Part shown: one piece after another, positions 32,350 through 43,400 of the stretch
Numbering within the stretch: position 1 is the first letter of the stretch
How the letters are laid out: every line of letters begins with the position of its first letter
NCBI GenBank assembly: GCA_002633005.1
Contig: NMRA01000274.1
Span: 281,741-345,740 of the forward strand
Origin: Phoronis australis
Lineage: Eukaryota; Phoronida; Phoronidae
Direction: 5' to 3'
Length of the DNA stretch: 64,000 nucleotides
Position numbers and translations under genes: made by a program
Notes under the pieces: model-generated
The model's input: the letters and a program-made list of their open reading frames with translations, nothing else
The model's database searches: none
Told to the model about the DNA's origin: nothing

Positions 32350-33000
32350 TTGTCTAAACGCACTTGAAAACGTGCTCGTAATGATTCATGCATATATTTC
32401 GAAAAATCGAGAAAACTTGTAAAGCGAAGCTTGTGCGAAGCGTATTAATTTACAGGATTTTTAAATTCAATAAGTCAATTTTTTTACTGCAAAACTATAT
32501 TTTTGCAAAAGCCCCTCTCTGGCAAGGGATTAGGGAGACAACTGTCATTTTTTTCTCGAATTGTATATCATTTGAGAAAAATTGATGACCTGACAGATAT
32601 CATCAATTGCTGTACATTTCTTGATTTTTGAAAAAATAGATATTTTCACATTGAGAGGCCCCACCCTTGAAGGATGACATTCAAGTAGCCACAGTTTTGA
32701 TGTTTTTATCGAAAAATTCTTAGGGGTCCGCTCAGGAAGAGAGGGCCCAATGTTGGATATGATTACGTCTATTTTCCTGTTTTTTGTGAAATCGTGCAAC
32801 CTTCATGTTGAAGAAGGTCACTTCCTGCACCGTCGTCTGACCACACGACGGTGGAATAAACTATCACTTTTTGCCAAGCTTAATGATGTTTAGCCTTTCA
32901 TAATTAAGGTGTCCCATTTCAGACGGAACCCTCTCACGGTGGAACAGTTCCGGGAAATGTCCCTTTGTCCCTGTATACATGTAAATCCGTATTTACGAGG
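32350..33000. repeat. Dispersed repeat shared with 46800-47220
   Basis: Shared ordered blocks: ACTTGAAAACG(T/A)G, TTTCGAAAAA, AAACTTGT, TTTTCCTGTTTTTTGTGA versus TTTTCCTGTTTTTGTGAG, TCAGACGG(A/C)ACCC. Same orientation, strongly diverged. Confidence 0.5.
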
Positions 33001-33384
33001 AAAGTTGTGATTCCAAATTCATCAAAAAACACATAATATTCGTGCACAGCACAGCAGTATCAAGGCATTCGACCTAAACAACCAAAAATGTGAAAAAATA
33101 CTATCGGATTGACCGCCATCGAAAGGGAGTCGGGAATTTTAAACAACGTGAAAACCTCTGTTTGTTAATTACACAAAAGGATTGCTTCCATTGGTTAGTT
33201 ATTGAATAATGTTACTGTTTCCCATAGTATCACAAGAATAGTATCTCTTTTGAAGATGGCTATTATGAGTTGTTTGTCAGGAATTCCCACATGTGGAAAA
33301 CACTGCTGTCGAGGCTACGATTGGGGTGACCGTGCACATGTCGATCAAAAGTACCCAAATACTCGCAATAATATACACATTACA

Positions 33385-33455
33385 CGTAAACAAATACCTC
33401 AGCTTATTTCTTTTTTTGAGGAAACAAATACCTCAGCTTATTTCTTTTTTTTGAG
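33385..33455. repeat. Tandem repeat, about 35 bp x2
   Basis: AAACAAATACCTCAGCTTAT followed by TTCTTTTTTTGAGG occurs twice in a row. Confidence 0.85.
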
Positions 33456-33599
33456 GTCAAGTTAAACTCGAGAGCCGTTATAGGTACCTCGAAAATGAGC
33501 AAAAATACACCTTACTATGAATGCTCAATCTCCCATTTCCCCCGGTTACCTGTCAAAAATCTGCGAGCATGCCTGCGGAAATTGCTTATAACATTCCGT

Positions 33600-34215
33600 T
33601 TTGATCAACAAATTCGTTGGTTCCTGATTTACATGTTTACGTATCTACGAAAACCGACAGATTTTTGGCAATTAGAAGCTAATCTTTTAAGAAATGATGA
33701 CGATTTAGGGAATTTAGTTGAAGCCTGAATATGGAAAAAACTATAATCCGATCCCCAAATAGTAAAGTGCACTTGGACGCTTCTTGCCTATCTAAAATAA
33801 CTCTCACAGACATTGACGAAATTTGGACACTTCCCAAAATTTACTCACAATTCAAATGACAACAAATGCATTGGTTTTTGACATCGTTACAAGATTTGTT
33901 GTTTAAAGTCACTAACAATGGATCAAAAAGGAATTAAGTCATTAGATCAAGGTAAACGCATTGCTCATGGATTTGATTGTTGGTTTCTGATTTACATGCT
34001 TATTTATCTTCGAAAGTGGACTGATTGCGAGATGATTTTTTTGATAATTAGAAGCTAATCTTGTAAGAAATGACAATGTTTTAATGAACTTAATTGCAGG
34101 CCGACATTGGGAAAATTCGATATTTGTCTATTTGAAATAAGTCTCAAGGAAATTGGTGAATTTCGGACAGCTCAACAATGTGTCCTAAATTGTTCTCAAA
34201 TGACAATTGTTTACT
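33600..34215. repeat. Old tandem duplication, about 0.39 kb offset
   Basis: The stretch from about 33600 (TTGGTTCCTGATTTACATG, AATTAGAAGCTAATCTTTTA, AAATTTGGACAC) recurs from about 33985 (TTGGTTTCTGATTTACATG, AATTAGAAGCTAATCTTGTA, GAATTTCGGACA) in the same order. Confidence 0.7.
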
Positions 34216-34318
34216 GGGTTTAAGTTTACAAACTGTAGATCGGAAACGAAGTTCAAGTACTTAAATAAATAAAATCAAACTTATTGGCCATCAACTTGGA
34301 AAGGTTGTCTTTGAACTT

Positions 34319-34573
34319 CCCGTGCACCCAGCCTAAAATTTTTGAGGGTGTGGGCCTTTTACTAAAGAAAAAATAACGGAAACGAGGTTCGTTCAGGGCC
34401 ATGAATTGTGCATACGCCGAATCCTGTCTTTTTATGGGTTTTTGTCTCATTTTTCTCAGACTTTTTGCTTTTCTGAGGCGGACCTTCCTTTTTGCCCACT
34501 TTGCCAAATGGGGGGACGGGGCTCGTTCGAGCCCAACCCCCTGAGCCCCCCCCCTCCCGGGTGTGTATGCGCG
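34319..34573 (-). mobile_element. GCGCGCACCCAG element, copy 1 (decayed, inverted)
   Basis: Reverse-strand relative of 38993-39160: AGGCGGACCTTCCTTTTTGC, CCACTTTGCCAAATGGGGGG and CTCGTTCGAGCCC match its body. The termini (GTGCACCCAGCC and CCCGGGTGTGTATGCGCGG) are degraded. Confidence 0.75.
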
Positions 34574-34605
34574 GAGCACGTCATGACCGTGACAGGCACA
34601 CCCAT

Positions 34606-34700
34606 GTTACAAAGATGTAACCATGCAGTAGGCCAGCGTAGAATCACGTTACAAATAAGATGTAGCCATGCAGTAGGCCTGCGTAGAATCTCAGTTACCC
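34606..34700. repeat. Tandem repeat, about 46 bp x2
   Basis: GATGTA(A/G)CCATGCAGTAGGCC then (A/T)GCGTAGAATC occurs twice. Confidence 0.8.
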
Positions 34701-36159
34701 ACGGGAACTGAATTTGAACTCCAGACGTTGAAGTATGTACATTTTGGGACATATTCTGTATCATTTCTCGGGCCCAGCAACCAGAAACTGGACTACAGGC
34801 TATGTTTCATCATGGGATTCTGAAACGGCCACAAAGGTACTCATACCAGGCACCTCAGGACCTCGCCTTTCCAAAACTTACTTCAAAGAATGGCCATAAT
34901 AAAATGAAGTTTTCCAGAAACTGGACCATAATAAAACGAACCTTGACCTTCGACCCATAGCAGAGGAATAGGTACGAATCCACTGTTGGAACCCAACTAT
35001 GGCAGCTCCCAGCTACCCGCCAGTGCGCTCGGACTCTAGACCTATTCTTACTCTTCGTGAAGCGGTTGGTTCACGACGGGTTACTCGTCCTGTGGCTGCT
35101 TCCCCGCTATTACCTCCACCTATGGCGGACATGGGGGTGGGGGTTCGGTACGAATATGGTGACATCCAGAGAACGAGGGGTTGACGATAGCAAGGGGGTA
35201 AGTTGGCGAAGTCAAATTGGTTTCTGCCCCCCAATACTTTTTTCCTTCCTACGGGCCTGTATTCCCGTCACCGCAGAGCCGGGTTTTGTTTGTTTGTTTC
35301 TTCATAACTGTTCCTGACTTCATTTTAAGATTACTTAAAAATATTTTAAAAGTTCAATATTGTAAAATATCCTGTTTCATTTTAATTATTGTAGACCAAC
35401 TAACTGTAAATTAGAAGCGATTTAATGATGGTGATGATTTGTGAGAAAATGCATCTGGCTGTATAATGATTTTTAAAAATGCGTATCTTTAAAAATATAT
35501 ATCTTCAAAAAGATACGTATTTTTCGCTACATGTTCTGTACAGCTGTAGCCTAATGTCATCCTAATCGGTCTCGTTATCGTCGTCAACCTTGTCATCTTT
35601 GTTCACCACTCTCGTTAGTAACAAATGTCGCCGCAAACGAGCAATTTGTCGGGCCAAAAGAGAGCGCAACGATGTACGGCGAATTTACCGCGAGTACCAG
35701 AGAATGCGTGCAAAATGAGATGCGTTTGCCTCAGATGAGACAAGCACTTAACTGCATATCTATAAATACAAACACACTGGAAAATGTCAAGTAGGCTTAT
35801 CTTAGTGATGACGAAAAGAGCTGATAAAAACAGATATGATAATTAGAGTTTTGAGTAGGAAACTCAATACCCACGTACATGTGTTGTCTCCCGATCTACT
35901 GTCCCTGACCATTCTGGTCTTACACACTGGCCGCGGCCGACTGGTAGTGTCGATAAATAAATGTTATACCGATACTATGTACATGTATGAATCCGCCTTG
36001 GAGTGGATCTCAACATTCATACATGCTTTGTCACAGGTGACAATATTCGAGGGGTTGGGCGAACAAAGCGCGGCTTTTTATAGTTTCGCCTCCAGACATG
36101 GTTAAAGCAAAGCGTCGAATTTTGACATTGTCCTAAAACCAGTTCAAAACGAGCAATTA

Positions 36160-36440
36160 GTACAAAAAATGTACAGTTGGTTTGTGTTGATGTTTTGTTG
36201 TCGTTGGAGGCATAGTATATGGTGGTCGATAGTTTGTATCATTAGTAATGTAACCGGGAAATTGTGATGGTCTTGTTCTGCGCATGTTTTCTCGAAGTGG
36301 CAGATATTCTTGGATAAATTCTAGGTTGTGAAAGCATTTAGGGAGCATTTTGTTTATATATTTGTAGAAAGACTTTATGCAAGATAATGTAAATATATCC
36401 CCAAAAAAGTAATATTTGTAGAGTTCTACAAATTGGGCGA
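36160..36440 (-). pseudogene. LINE ORF2 C-terminal remnant
   Basis: A minus-strand frame reads YKYYFFGDIFTLSCIKSFYK then YINKMLPKCFHNLEF and LPLRENMRRTRPSQF. This is the pattern at the extreme C-terminus of many LINE ORF2 proteins (a 'hNKLLPxxFxN ... R.TR' tail). No RT motifs remain. Family not determined. Confidence 0.55.
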
Positions 36441-36734
36441 GCGTGGCTAAGAAACGGGAATTTGTTGACATTTCGTGTAGCTTTTTGTAATATTTTTAAC
36501 TTTGTGCAATCTCCAAATGCCCAAACAGTTATTCCATATGTGAGTTAGTTTAATCTGAAACCACCATGCGAATTATGCTACAATTAATGTGCAATAAGCA
36601 AACGTCTTCAATAAAACCAGATTTTTGATTGGACCGGTTACTCAGAAATTGGTCTTATCTTTTTCTTTCACAGATTAGAAGGGATTTCTAGGACTTTAGA
36701 AGATCTGACGTGTTGCCGTAGTGTCGCGCACTAG

Positions 36735-37180
36735 CCCCTGGGCGCTTATTGTTTTCAAAGACATTTTTTGAACTGGCGCCTATTTCAAACCGGCGCTTTT
36801 TTAAACCCGGCGTTTATTCAACCAGACCAGTAATACCTCTTCCTGGTAATACGTACATACCCAGCGCTCACTTACTGCTGACTGTTGTTACCAATGTTTG
36901 CAGTTTTCGTTTCACGTGACAGTGGGACTAGCTTCCGCATGTTGTATACGGTCTAAAACAACCCTTTGACGTCACTCGTGAATTTTAAGGCTTGCAACCC
37001 ATCTGGTCATTCAATTCACGCGATAAGTTGACTTACATTAAGTTAACAGTAGGTTCTAGACTATCGTGTAAAACTGAATTTGTCTTGAAATGCCGCCCCG
37101 CGCTTATTTCAGACCTGGCGCTTATTTAACAATGGTGTTTTAACTTGCTTTTACTTGGCGCTTTGACAAGACCGGCGCTT
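36735..37180. repeat. GGCGCTTATT-rich repeat cluster
   Basis: Repeated words GGCGCTTATT, GGCGCCTATT, CCGGCGCTTTT and CCGGCGTTTATT are spaced irregularly. The cluster is interrupted by the transposon at 37182-38500 and resumes as CGGCGCTATTA after it. Related to 7030-7100. Confidence 0.6.
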
Positions 37181-37181
37181 A

Positions 37182-38500
37182 TTAAAGGCAAAGGCAACCT
37201 TTTTTCATGTCACTTTTAGCAAAAATAAGGTCTGTTGATTATCCCAAACATGTTTTTCACTTAATTACAGCTTTTTGTAATTTAATTAATTTCTCACCCT
37301 CTACTCCGGAAGTGACGTTTTGGGAGGCAAGAATTTCGCGCCAATTTCTTTTCATATAGTCTGACTGTGAGAGCTGTCAAGTCAGCCATTGTTCTACCTC
37401 GGATCTGACAAGTTCGGTCGTCGTTTGCTTTTGTTTACGAGTCAGTCAACATGCCACGCTGTTGCTACGTACCAGGATGTACTCATTATATCGTCTCACA
37501 CACGCTTTGGGTACCTTGCATCGCTTTCCATGAAGATGACACACTTCGCCGTATTGGCTAGCTCGTTCGTGTGAAGAACGCAGCGCTACCCGTCCACGCA
37601 ACGTACAAAGCATTGGCAAGCATTTTCAGCCGTCAGATTGCGACAGAGATATGTGCGCTGAATTGATGAAGGTCCCTGCGAAACAACGCCTAAAGAAGGG
37701 TCCCATACCGTCGCTGTTGATTCCCGGCAGTGCCCCGTCGCCACCCCCGAGAAGTGCGTTTTTGAAGCGAGAAGCCTCGCGAGCTGTGGCCACTATAAAC
37801 AGTGACTGGAGGCACTTCATCTACTGTCACCCATGCCTCCGAACGTACCATAGCGTACAATTCCAGGAACTAGCAGTGATTCCCCGTGTGCTGTTGTCTC
37901 TAGCCCAGAGCCTGTATGCAGCCCTGCAGCGATGTTGAGTAGTGGGAGTGAATACAGGCCCAGTTTGACACCCAGTGAAACAGTTCGTCATCCAATGAAC
38001 AGATCGGTGAGCCTAAGTTTTATAAGTTTATTGTGGACTTGTATTGGAGCTATTTAGAAGATGCCACGTGTGTGATGAGGGAGTCGCACGGCGGGATGTA
38101 AGCAGTTTGGATGCTCAAGTCACCATCCACTGGGAGTGTGTCGCGGGACACTCGGGCAAGTGGGACAGATCTTCCTCTGTACGCGAGACGATAATGAGTA
38201 CATATCGGTAGGCAGCAACAGCGTGGCATGTTGACTGACTCGTAAACAAAAGCAAACGACGACCGAACTTATCACAATCGAGGTAGAACAATGACTGACT
38301 CGACTGCTCTCACAGTCAGACTGTATGAAAAGAAATTGGCGCGAAATTCTTGCCTCCCACAACGTCACTTCCGGAGTAGACGACGAGTAATTAATTAAAT
38401 AACGAAAAGCTGTAAATAAGTGAAAAATATGTCTGGTATAATCAACGAACCCGATTTTTGCTAAAAAGGACATGAAAAAAGGTTGCCTTCGCCTTTAAGG
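37182..38500 (+). mobile_element. P-element-like DNA transposon with ~300-bp inverted repeats
   Basis: Left end TTAAAGGC(A)AAGGCAACC and right end (reverse complement) TTAAAGGC(G)AAGGCAACC open long inverted repeats (about 37182-37490 and 38190-38500). Shared words include TTTTTTCATGTC, TTCCGGAGT or its complement, AATTTCGCGCCAATTTCTTT and GCATGTTGACTGACTCGTAA. Between them lies a broken THAP-domain frame. THAP plus inverted repeats points to the P superfamily, but no transposase catalytic part remains. It sits inside a GGCGCTTATT repeat; flanks GGCGCTTA and GGCGCTAT may be an imperfect 8-bp target duplication. Confidence 0.8.
37451..37938 (+). pseudogene. THAP-domain transposase N-terminus, frameshifted
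   Basis: The frame starts MPRCCYVPGCTHY, the C-x(4)-C start of a THAP zinc finger, and runs to IAFHEDDTLRRI. A one-base loss near 37556 then puts it into a stop. In the shifted frame the domain continues with GKHFQPSDCDRDM and ends KKGPIPSLLIPGS, a normal THAP C-terminal box. The second Cys-x2-His cysteine is replaced (IGKHF for xCSxHF). A Pro-rich stretch follows. No catalytic domain is present, so this cannot encode an active transposase. Confidence 0.75.
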
Positions 38501-38754
38501 ATCGGCGCTATTACGCGACATTTGGCTCATTCAGACTGGGCTTCTCACGTTGAGTAACTTTTAGTCGTCGAAGTAGTATACGGTTAGAGGAATTCCAAGG
38601 GCTTTATTGTAAGCAATTTCATGTCAAAGGATAGGAACGCAACGACGATTCTCTGAGAGAACGATTGTTTTTGATACACCAGAACATGTGGTTTTTATTT
38701 TTTACTTTTTCAAACAATAGCACACTCCCAGAAATCGCTCTCGCATTATATCCA

Positions 38755-38913
38755 GGCTCTCATTCATTCCCTTCCATACATTCATGAAAACCGAGCTCTG
38801 TAGTGGGAGACACCTTTGTGCAATGCTCGATTGCCTGCCAGTAAAGCCAGGATTTGAACCTGGGTCTCCCAAACGGGAGTCCGGAGCTCAAACTACTTCG
38901 CCACACTGTCTCC
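38755..38913 (-). mobile_element. tRNA-derived SINE
   Basis: Read on the minus strand from 38913: GGAGACAGTGTGGCGAAGTA (A-box-like), GAGCTCCGGACTCCCG, then B box GGTTCAAATCC (38850-38860). A non-tRNA body follows with TGTCTCCCACTACAG and an A/G-rich end near 38755. A head with both Pol III boxes but no acceptor closure fits a tRNA-derived SINE. Confidence 0.65.
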
Positions 38914-38992
38914 TCTGAAAATGGTTTACTGTGGTTGTGAAGGGACAGTATCGGTTTTATGGCCAAAGGCGCATTTTTGGATTATCGTTAGC

Positions 38993-39160
38993 ATGCGCGC
39001 ACCCAGGGGGGCTCGGGAGGCTCGAACGAGCCCCCCCATTTGGCGAAGTGGGCAAAAAGGTCCGCCTCAGAGAAGCAAAAGGTCCGAGAAAACGAGACAG
39101 AAGTCCACTGAAAAAGGTCCAGAAATTGGAGCCCCCATATTAAAGGCTGGGTGCGCGCAT
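38993..39160 (+). mobile_element. GCGCGCACCCAG element, copy 2 (complete)
   Basis: Perfect 14-bp terminal inverted repeats ATGCGCGCACCCAG / CTGGGTGCGCGCAT, 168 bp. Interior AGGCTCGAACGAGCCCCCCC (palindromic), AAAAAGGTCCGCCTCAGAGA and GGTCCGAGAAAACGAGACAG. Non-coding. Relatives at 34319-34573 and 47239-47492. Confidence 0.9.
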
Positions 39161-40311
39161 TGTCAGATGGGACAGGCTTCGTGATAATTATCAACTTTGA
39201 ACATAAGCTATCAAACAACAAAATCCATTGTGTTTTTGTGACCTTATTACAAATCGTTAGTTCTTTCCGTTGTCTAACAATCATTCACTGAAATCAAGCC
39301 CGGAGATTTTTACCAGTTAAATACGCTTCTCAATGGAATATTCTGACATTTATCGAACAGGGTTGAGCTTCGCCAGCACAGCATTAGAATGCAATCTTGG
39401 GAGATGCGGGTTCGAGGTTAATCTCCTGAAATCACTTTAACATACATGAATATTTTCTAATTACATATTTATGGATTTTTCGTGCCTGTACAACAATTGC
39501 TATGTTCTAATCTAAATAATAGCATTCCTCGCGTCACATATATCTTGTAAAGATATAGTTAGAAGTTTTGTGTAGATAACTTACAATTAACGTAATTGAT
39601 TTGCAATTCTGTGTTGTTTATCTGACATTTCCTAGCAACTTTATACCTTATGGTTTTTAAAAATATACCAGGCTTCCTAAAAAGGCTGTAGAAGAAATCA
39701 ATTTTAGAAATATCCTACGCGGGTAATGTTGTCCAATAAACAATTAGTCACAAATGTTCGTTCGTTTTACAAATGTGAAGAAAACAGCGCATGCTGATTC
39801 TCCACCTCGTCGTAATACGCAATATAGCTTATATCTTAGACCAACAAATGCCGCACGGGGACAATGCAGTATTTAACAAGAAGTCAGTTTCTATCAAAAT
39901 ATTCATAAAATAATAACTTTAGAAAAAATATTCAAAACACTCCACGCATTAAAACTGATTATCATAAAATCGTACATACAAACCCAACTAAAATTTAAAA
40001 TTCCATCTCATTTTCTTCTCCTTCATTATCTCATAAATAAATAATTCTAACCAGACAAAATGATTCACTTGCCTACAAAGCGCCATAATCGATACAACGT
40101 TGGATTTTCTTTTGTAACACAATCGAGAACATAATTAACTTGAATCCGGAGAAGCGCACTCGTCCAAACTAAGTTACCGCGGATCGATAAAGTTGTCTTT
40201 CCAAAGCTTCCTTGAAGTGAAGATTACGTCTATCTCGGCTTTGTTTTCAAAATCGAGAATCTGTCACTGACTGGCGTACTCCAGCTAATCGTGACATCAA
40301 GCGCTCTTCAA

Positions 40312-40413
40312 TCAAGCCGAAACAAAACCAAAGTTGCTGTTCGATTTCTTGTCTGTGTCGACAGTTCCACCGTTGAGTTCTATGTCTTCTTTTCCGGCAC
40401 TATCGGGTTGAGT
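40312..40413 (-). CDS. K2P channel last coding exon
   Basis: 102 nt including TGA, acceptor TTTTTCATTTCAAG, phase 0 in. It encodes TQPDSAGKEDIELNGGTVDT then DKKSNSNFGFVSA. The frame and phase fit exon 4 exactly, but such a tail has no conserved motif, so an alternative 3' exon is possible. Confidence 0.65.
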   Translation of the reverse strand, partial: TQPDSAGKEDIELNGGTVDTDKKSNSNFGFVSA

Positions 40414-43400
40414 CTTGAAATGAAAAACATCAAACTTGTGATAGGAATATTATATAATTGAAATCACCACCTTTCCTTCTGTTTTGCTGTCCGAAAAATA
40501 TCACAACCGGGCCTCATGTCTTGCATCAACACAGTCTTAAAGTATTTCCGTCACACTTGATTTCAGTTGTCACAAAGAACAGTTCGAGAAGTTACGAGTA
40601 AAATTACACTTCATAAATTACAGGAACGGAAAACCATTCTAAAAAATTTATCTCTCAAAACAGATGTTGTCGGGCCAAGACAATTTTAAGAATAGTTTGA
40701 TAGTCTGACGGTATGTGTGGGTATTTATACCCATGCGTATGTGAACGTGCGCCAAAACAGGGACATGCCGAGGCCTCAAAAGCTCGCGGAACACTTTTCA
40801 ACGCATGTGAGTGTATAGTCAATCCCAGAGCTTCCAGGGGTAAACTCTCCCGTACAGGTGACGCTGTCACGGAAGTGTGTGAATCTTATTTTTTTCGATA
40901 CAAAAAGGTAGACGTGTTTGTTCTTGAGATGAGTGACATTTAACGCATATACAGAAAACGAACAACAGAAAAACAGAAAAACAGAACGCATTGCGTGTTC
41001 AGAAAAGAAATGCCTGCAGCTATAAGTGATGCATAGTCGTATGCTTTTTTTATGCAAAACATTTGAGTTTCTTTATTTCGAAAATAGGCGCATAGACCTA
41101 AACGCACATGTACGATAATGAACCACTTTTCTTGGTTTCATTTTGCAGCAGGTAAGGAAGCTACATATTCATTGGTAACACACCGTTTTTCATCAAATCA
41201 CAGTCAACCGTTTTTTCTTCTATAGTTAGGGTGATGTAATGTATAAACTGACACCTTATGGAAGATTTGACAGCTGCAAATTTGAGAGACTATGCGTTAA
41301 CAAAAATGACTCTGTTAAGTGTAAGTGGAAGGACGTGTTTAACACAACATGCCTATAGAATACATAAAATGGTTACCGTGGAGACATAAACAAACAAACA
41401 AAGTACGCCTTTCCCATCATGACGTCATTGTAATCACCCACCTTCCATCGAAAACAACTTTTAATTTGGAAAACTTAGTGCCAGAAGAATGGTATCAATT
41501 TGCTCTTAGTCATGTGAACTAACTCGGTTTCTAATCTGAGCAACGAACAAATTGAGACCAGTTTTATAACGACAAGTAGTCAATAGCAAAAGTTATTCAT
41601 TCACGTAAGGGGGCGTTAGTTTATATAATAGGTTTAAATACAGTTGATGCATTTAAAGGAAAAAAAATGCTGCGAAAACCAATAAAACTTAGCAAAAATA
41701 GGGTAAGCCTAAATCGTAAACTTCAAACTCAACTAAGTCCGCAAGTTAATCTGCACACTGATACCTGTAACCAGTAGTGAACTCCATTCTGTCCGATCCA
41801 TGATTTTATCATGTGGACTTAGGAACGCTAACGCGACGTATTTAAAACAAAAACAACAAATGGTTCTATCCAAATCATGAACCAAATCAATGGTTTTCAA
41901 AGGTAGCGCTGCACGAGACTTTAAGCGAGTAATTTCAGAAAATTTATCTTTTCGTGACGATGCAAGAGGTCTCGTATCAGAAATAATGATATGTCCGATT
42001 TTGCTGTTTTCCGGAAGTGGCAAGAAACACGTGATGAAAAGAGAGAAAGAAAATGAGGCATGCAGTTAAATGAAATTGTGCGTGAATAGGAAGTTAGCAA
42101 ATCCAACAGTTTTCAAATTGTTATTTTTATTTAGCGGTAAACATTTTTTTAAATTTCACGTGGAAAATTAATTGTTTCCTAAATACTGAGATCACGTGCG
42201 TGATTTATAAATAGATGAGATTATTTGAGGATCACGAAAGTGAAGTAACGGTGTCACTGAATTCTAGAAACCACCCCCACCTTAATGACCTAGGATGAAA
42301 TTTCTTAAAAAATTTTCTTAAAAAAACTTTTTAAGTATTAATTGTAGACCCAAAAACCTATATAAGCCTATTTTTTGAAATCTTTGGTGATCAAAAGATT
42401 TTAATGAGTGCATTTAATCATGTCGCTGTATGATTTTTCAGAAATATCGCCATATTTTCCGCATACATGAAACTTGTAAATTTTGTTTCTTTACAAAATT
42501 AGCCACAAAATCGCGTCTAGTGCTGTCTTTTGAGTCCTTTTATCTTGAGAGCCCCGTTGTTAGAAATGAAGACTTGATTTTTGACAGTCGAGATCTTGGA
42601 CTAAAAACCTTAAAAAGATAACCTGGGGCAGACTTTAAAAGCTAATACAATAAAGAAATTGAACGTGCAAGTTTCGGTCGAAAATATCATGTTTTTGGAA
42701 AATTCGGCGATCTGCGTAAAAAATTCCGATGTAAAAAAGTAGTCATGTGGTTGCAACCATGTAGGTATTGCTTTCGAGCCCATAATAACATCCTGTGGTC
42801 TTCAGGCAATTTAAAACAGTTTCACGTGTTTACCACAAATATTTATAAAGTTATTTGAGAAATTTTATCCTTGGAAACAAAGGTACTTATTTATTAAAGA
42901 CAAAATCTTATTTATAAATAAAGAACTCTGAAAATTTCAATTTTGGACAGGCTATCCCCATTCGTAATTTTACTGTAGAATTTCTGTAAAGATAGCATGC
43001 AGCAAATTTCCACGTTTAAAGGGATACTAAAAACCCTGCTGTGATGATTTTAACCAATCCTCGTTGTGTCACCTGCTAATGTGTCATTGGCGCCAATGTC
43101 GAAAGAAAAAAGCAGAAACCAACTAAAAATTCATACTCCCTATGTCACCGATTGGATAGTTCTTGCTGGGTGGTCCTTCCCCACCGTTGCCGTGTAATTC
43201 GCTAAAAGCGTAGGTCACGCTTGCCAGTTTAGCAGACTTTGAAAGGAGTTTTCAAATTTTCCTCCAAACTTTTGAGGGTTTTAGAGGATTACAGAGCATC
43301 AATTCGTTTCAGAGGACTAGATGGAAAAGTCGTTTTTAATAACTGTTAATAGGCCAAAGCCAGGTTTGGTATCCTTTTAAGTAAAAGACATGCACAGAGT

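Larger units (their letters stand above)
31089..40311. other. Transposon-rich spacer between tRNA-Ser and the K2P channel gene
   Basis: No host gene is recognised. Identified elements are listed separately (32350-33000, 33600-34215, 34319-34573, 36160-36440, 36735-37180, 37182-38500, 38755-38913, 38993-39160). Between them the sequence is AT-rich with only short open frames. A GC-rich frame at 34999-35184 looks like the tail of some coding element but is not identifiable. Confidence 0.55.

Noticed and set aside
34999-35184. GC-rich + frame that looks like a coding tail
   Set aside because: Composition differs from its surroundings, but no motif lets me name it; possibly a retroelement end.
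41733-42023. 96-codon minus-strand frame considered as the K2P C-terminal exon
   Set aside because: The only good acceptor gives a stop in the required phase; the exon at 40312-40413 fits phase and ends with a stop.
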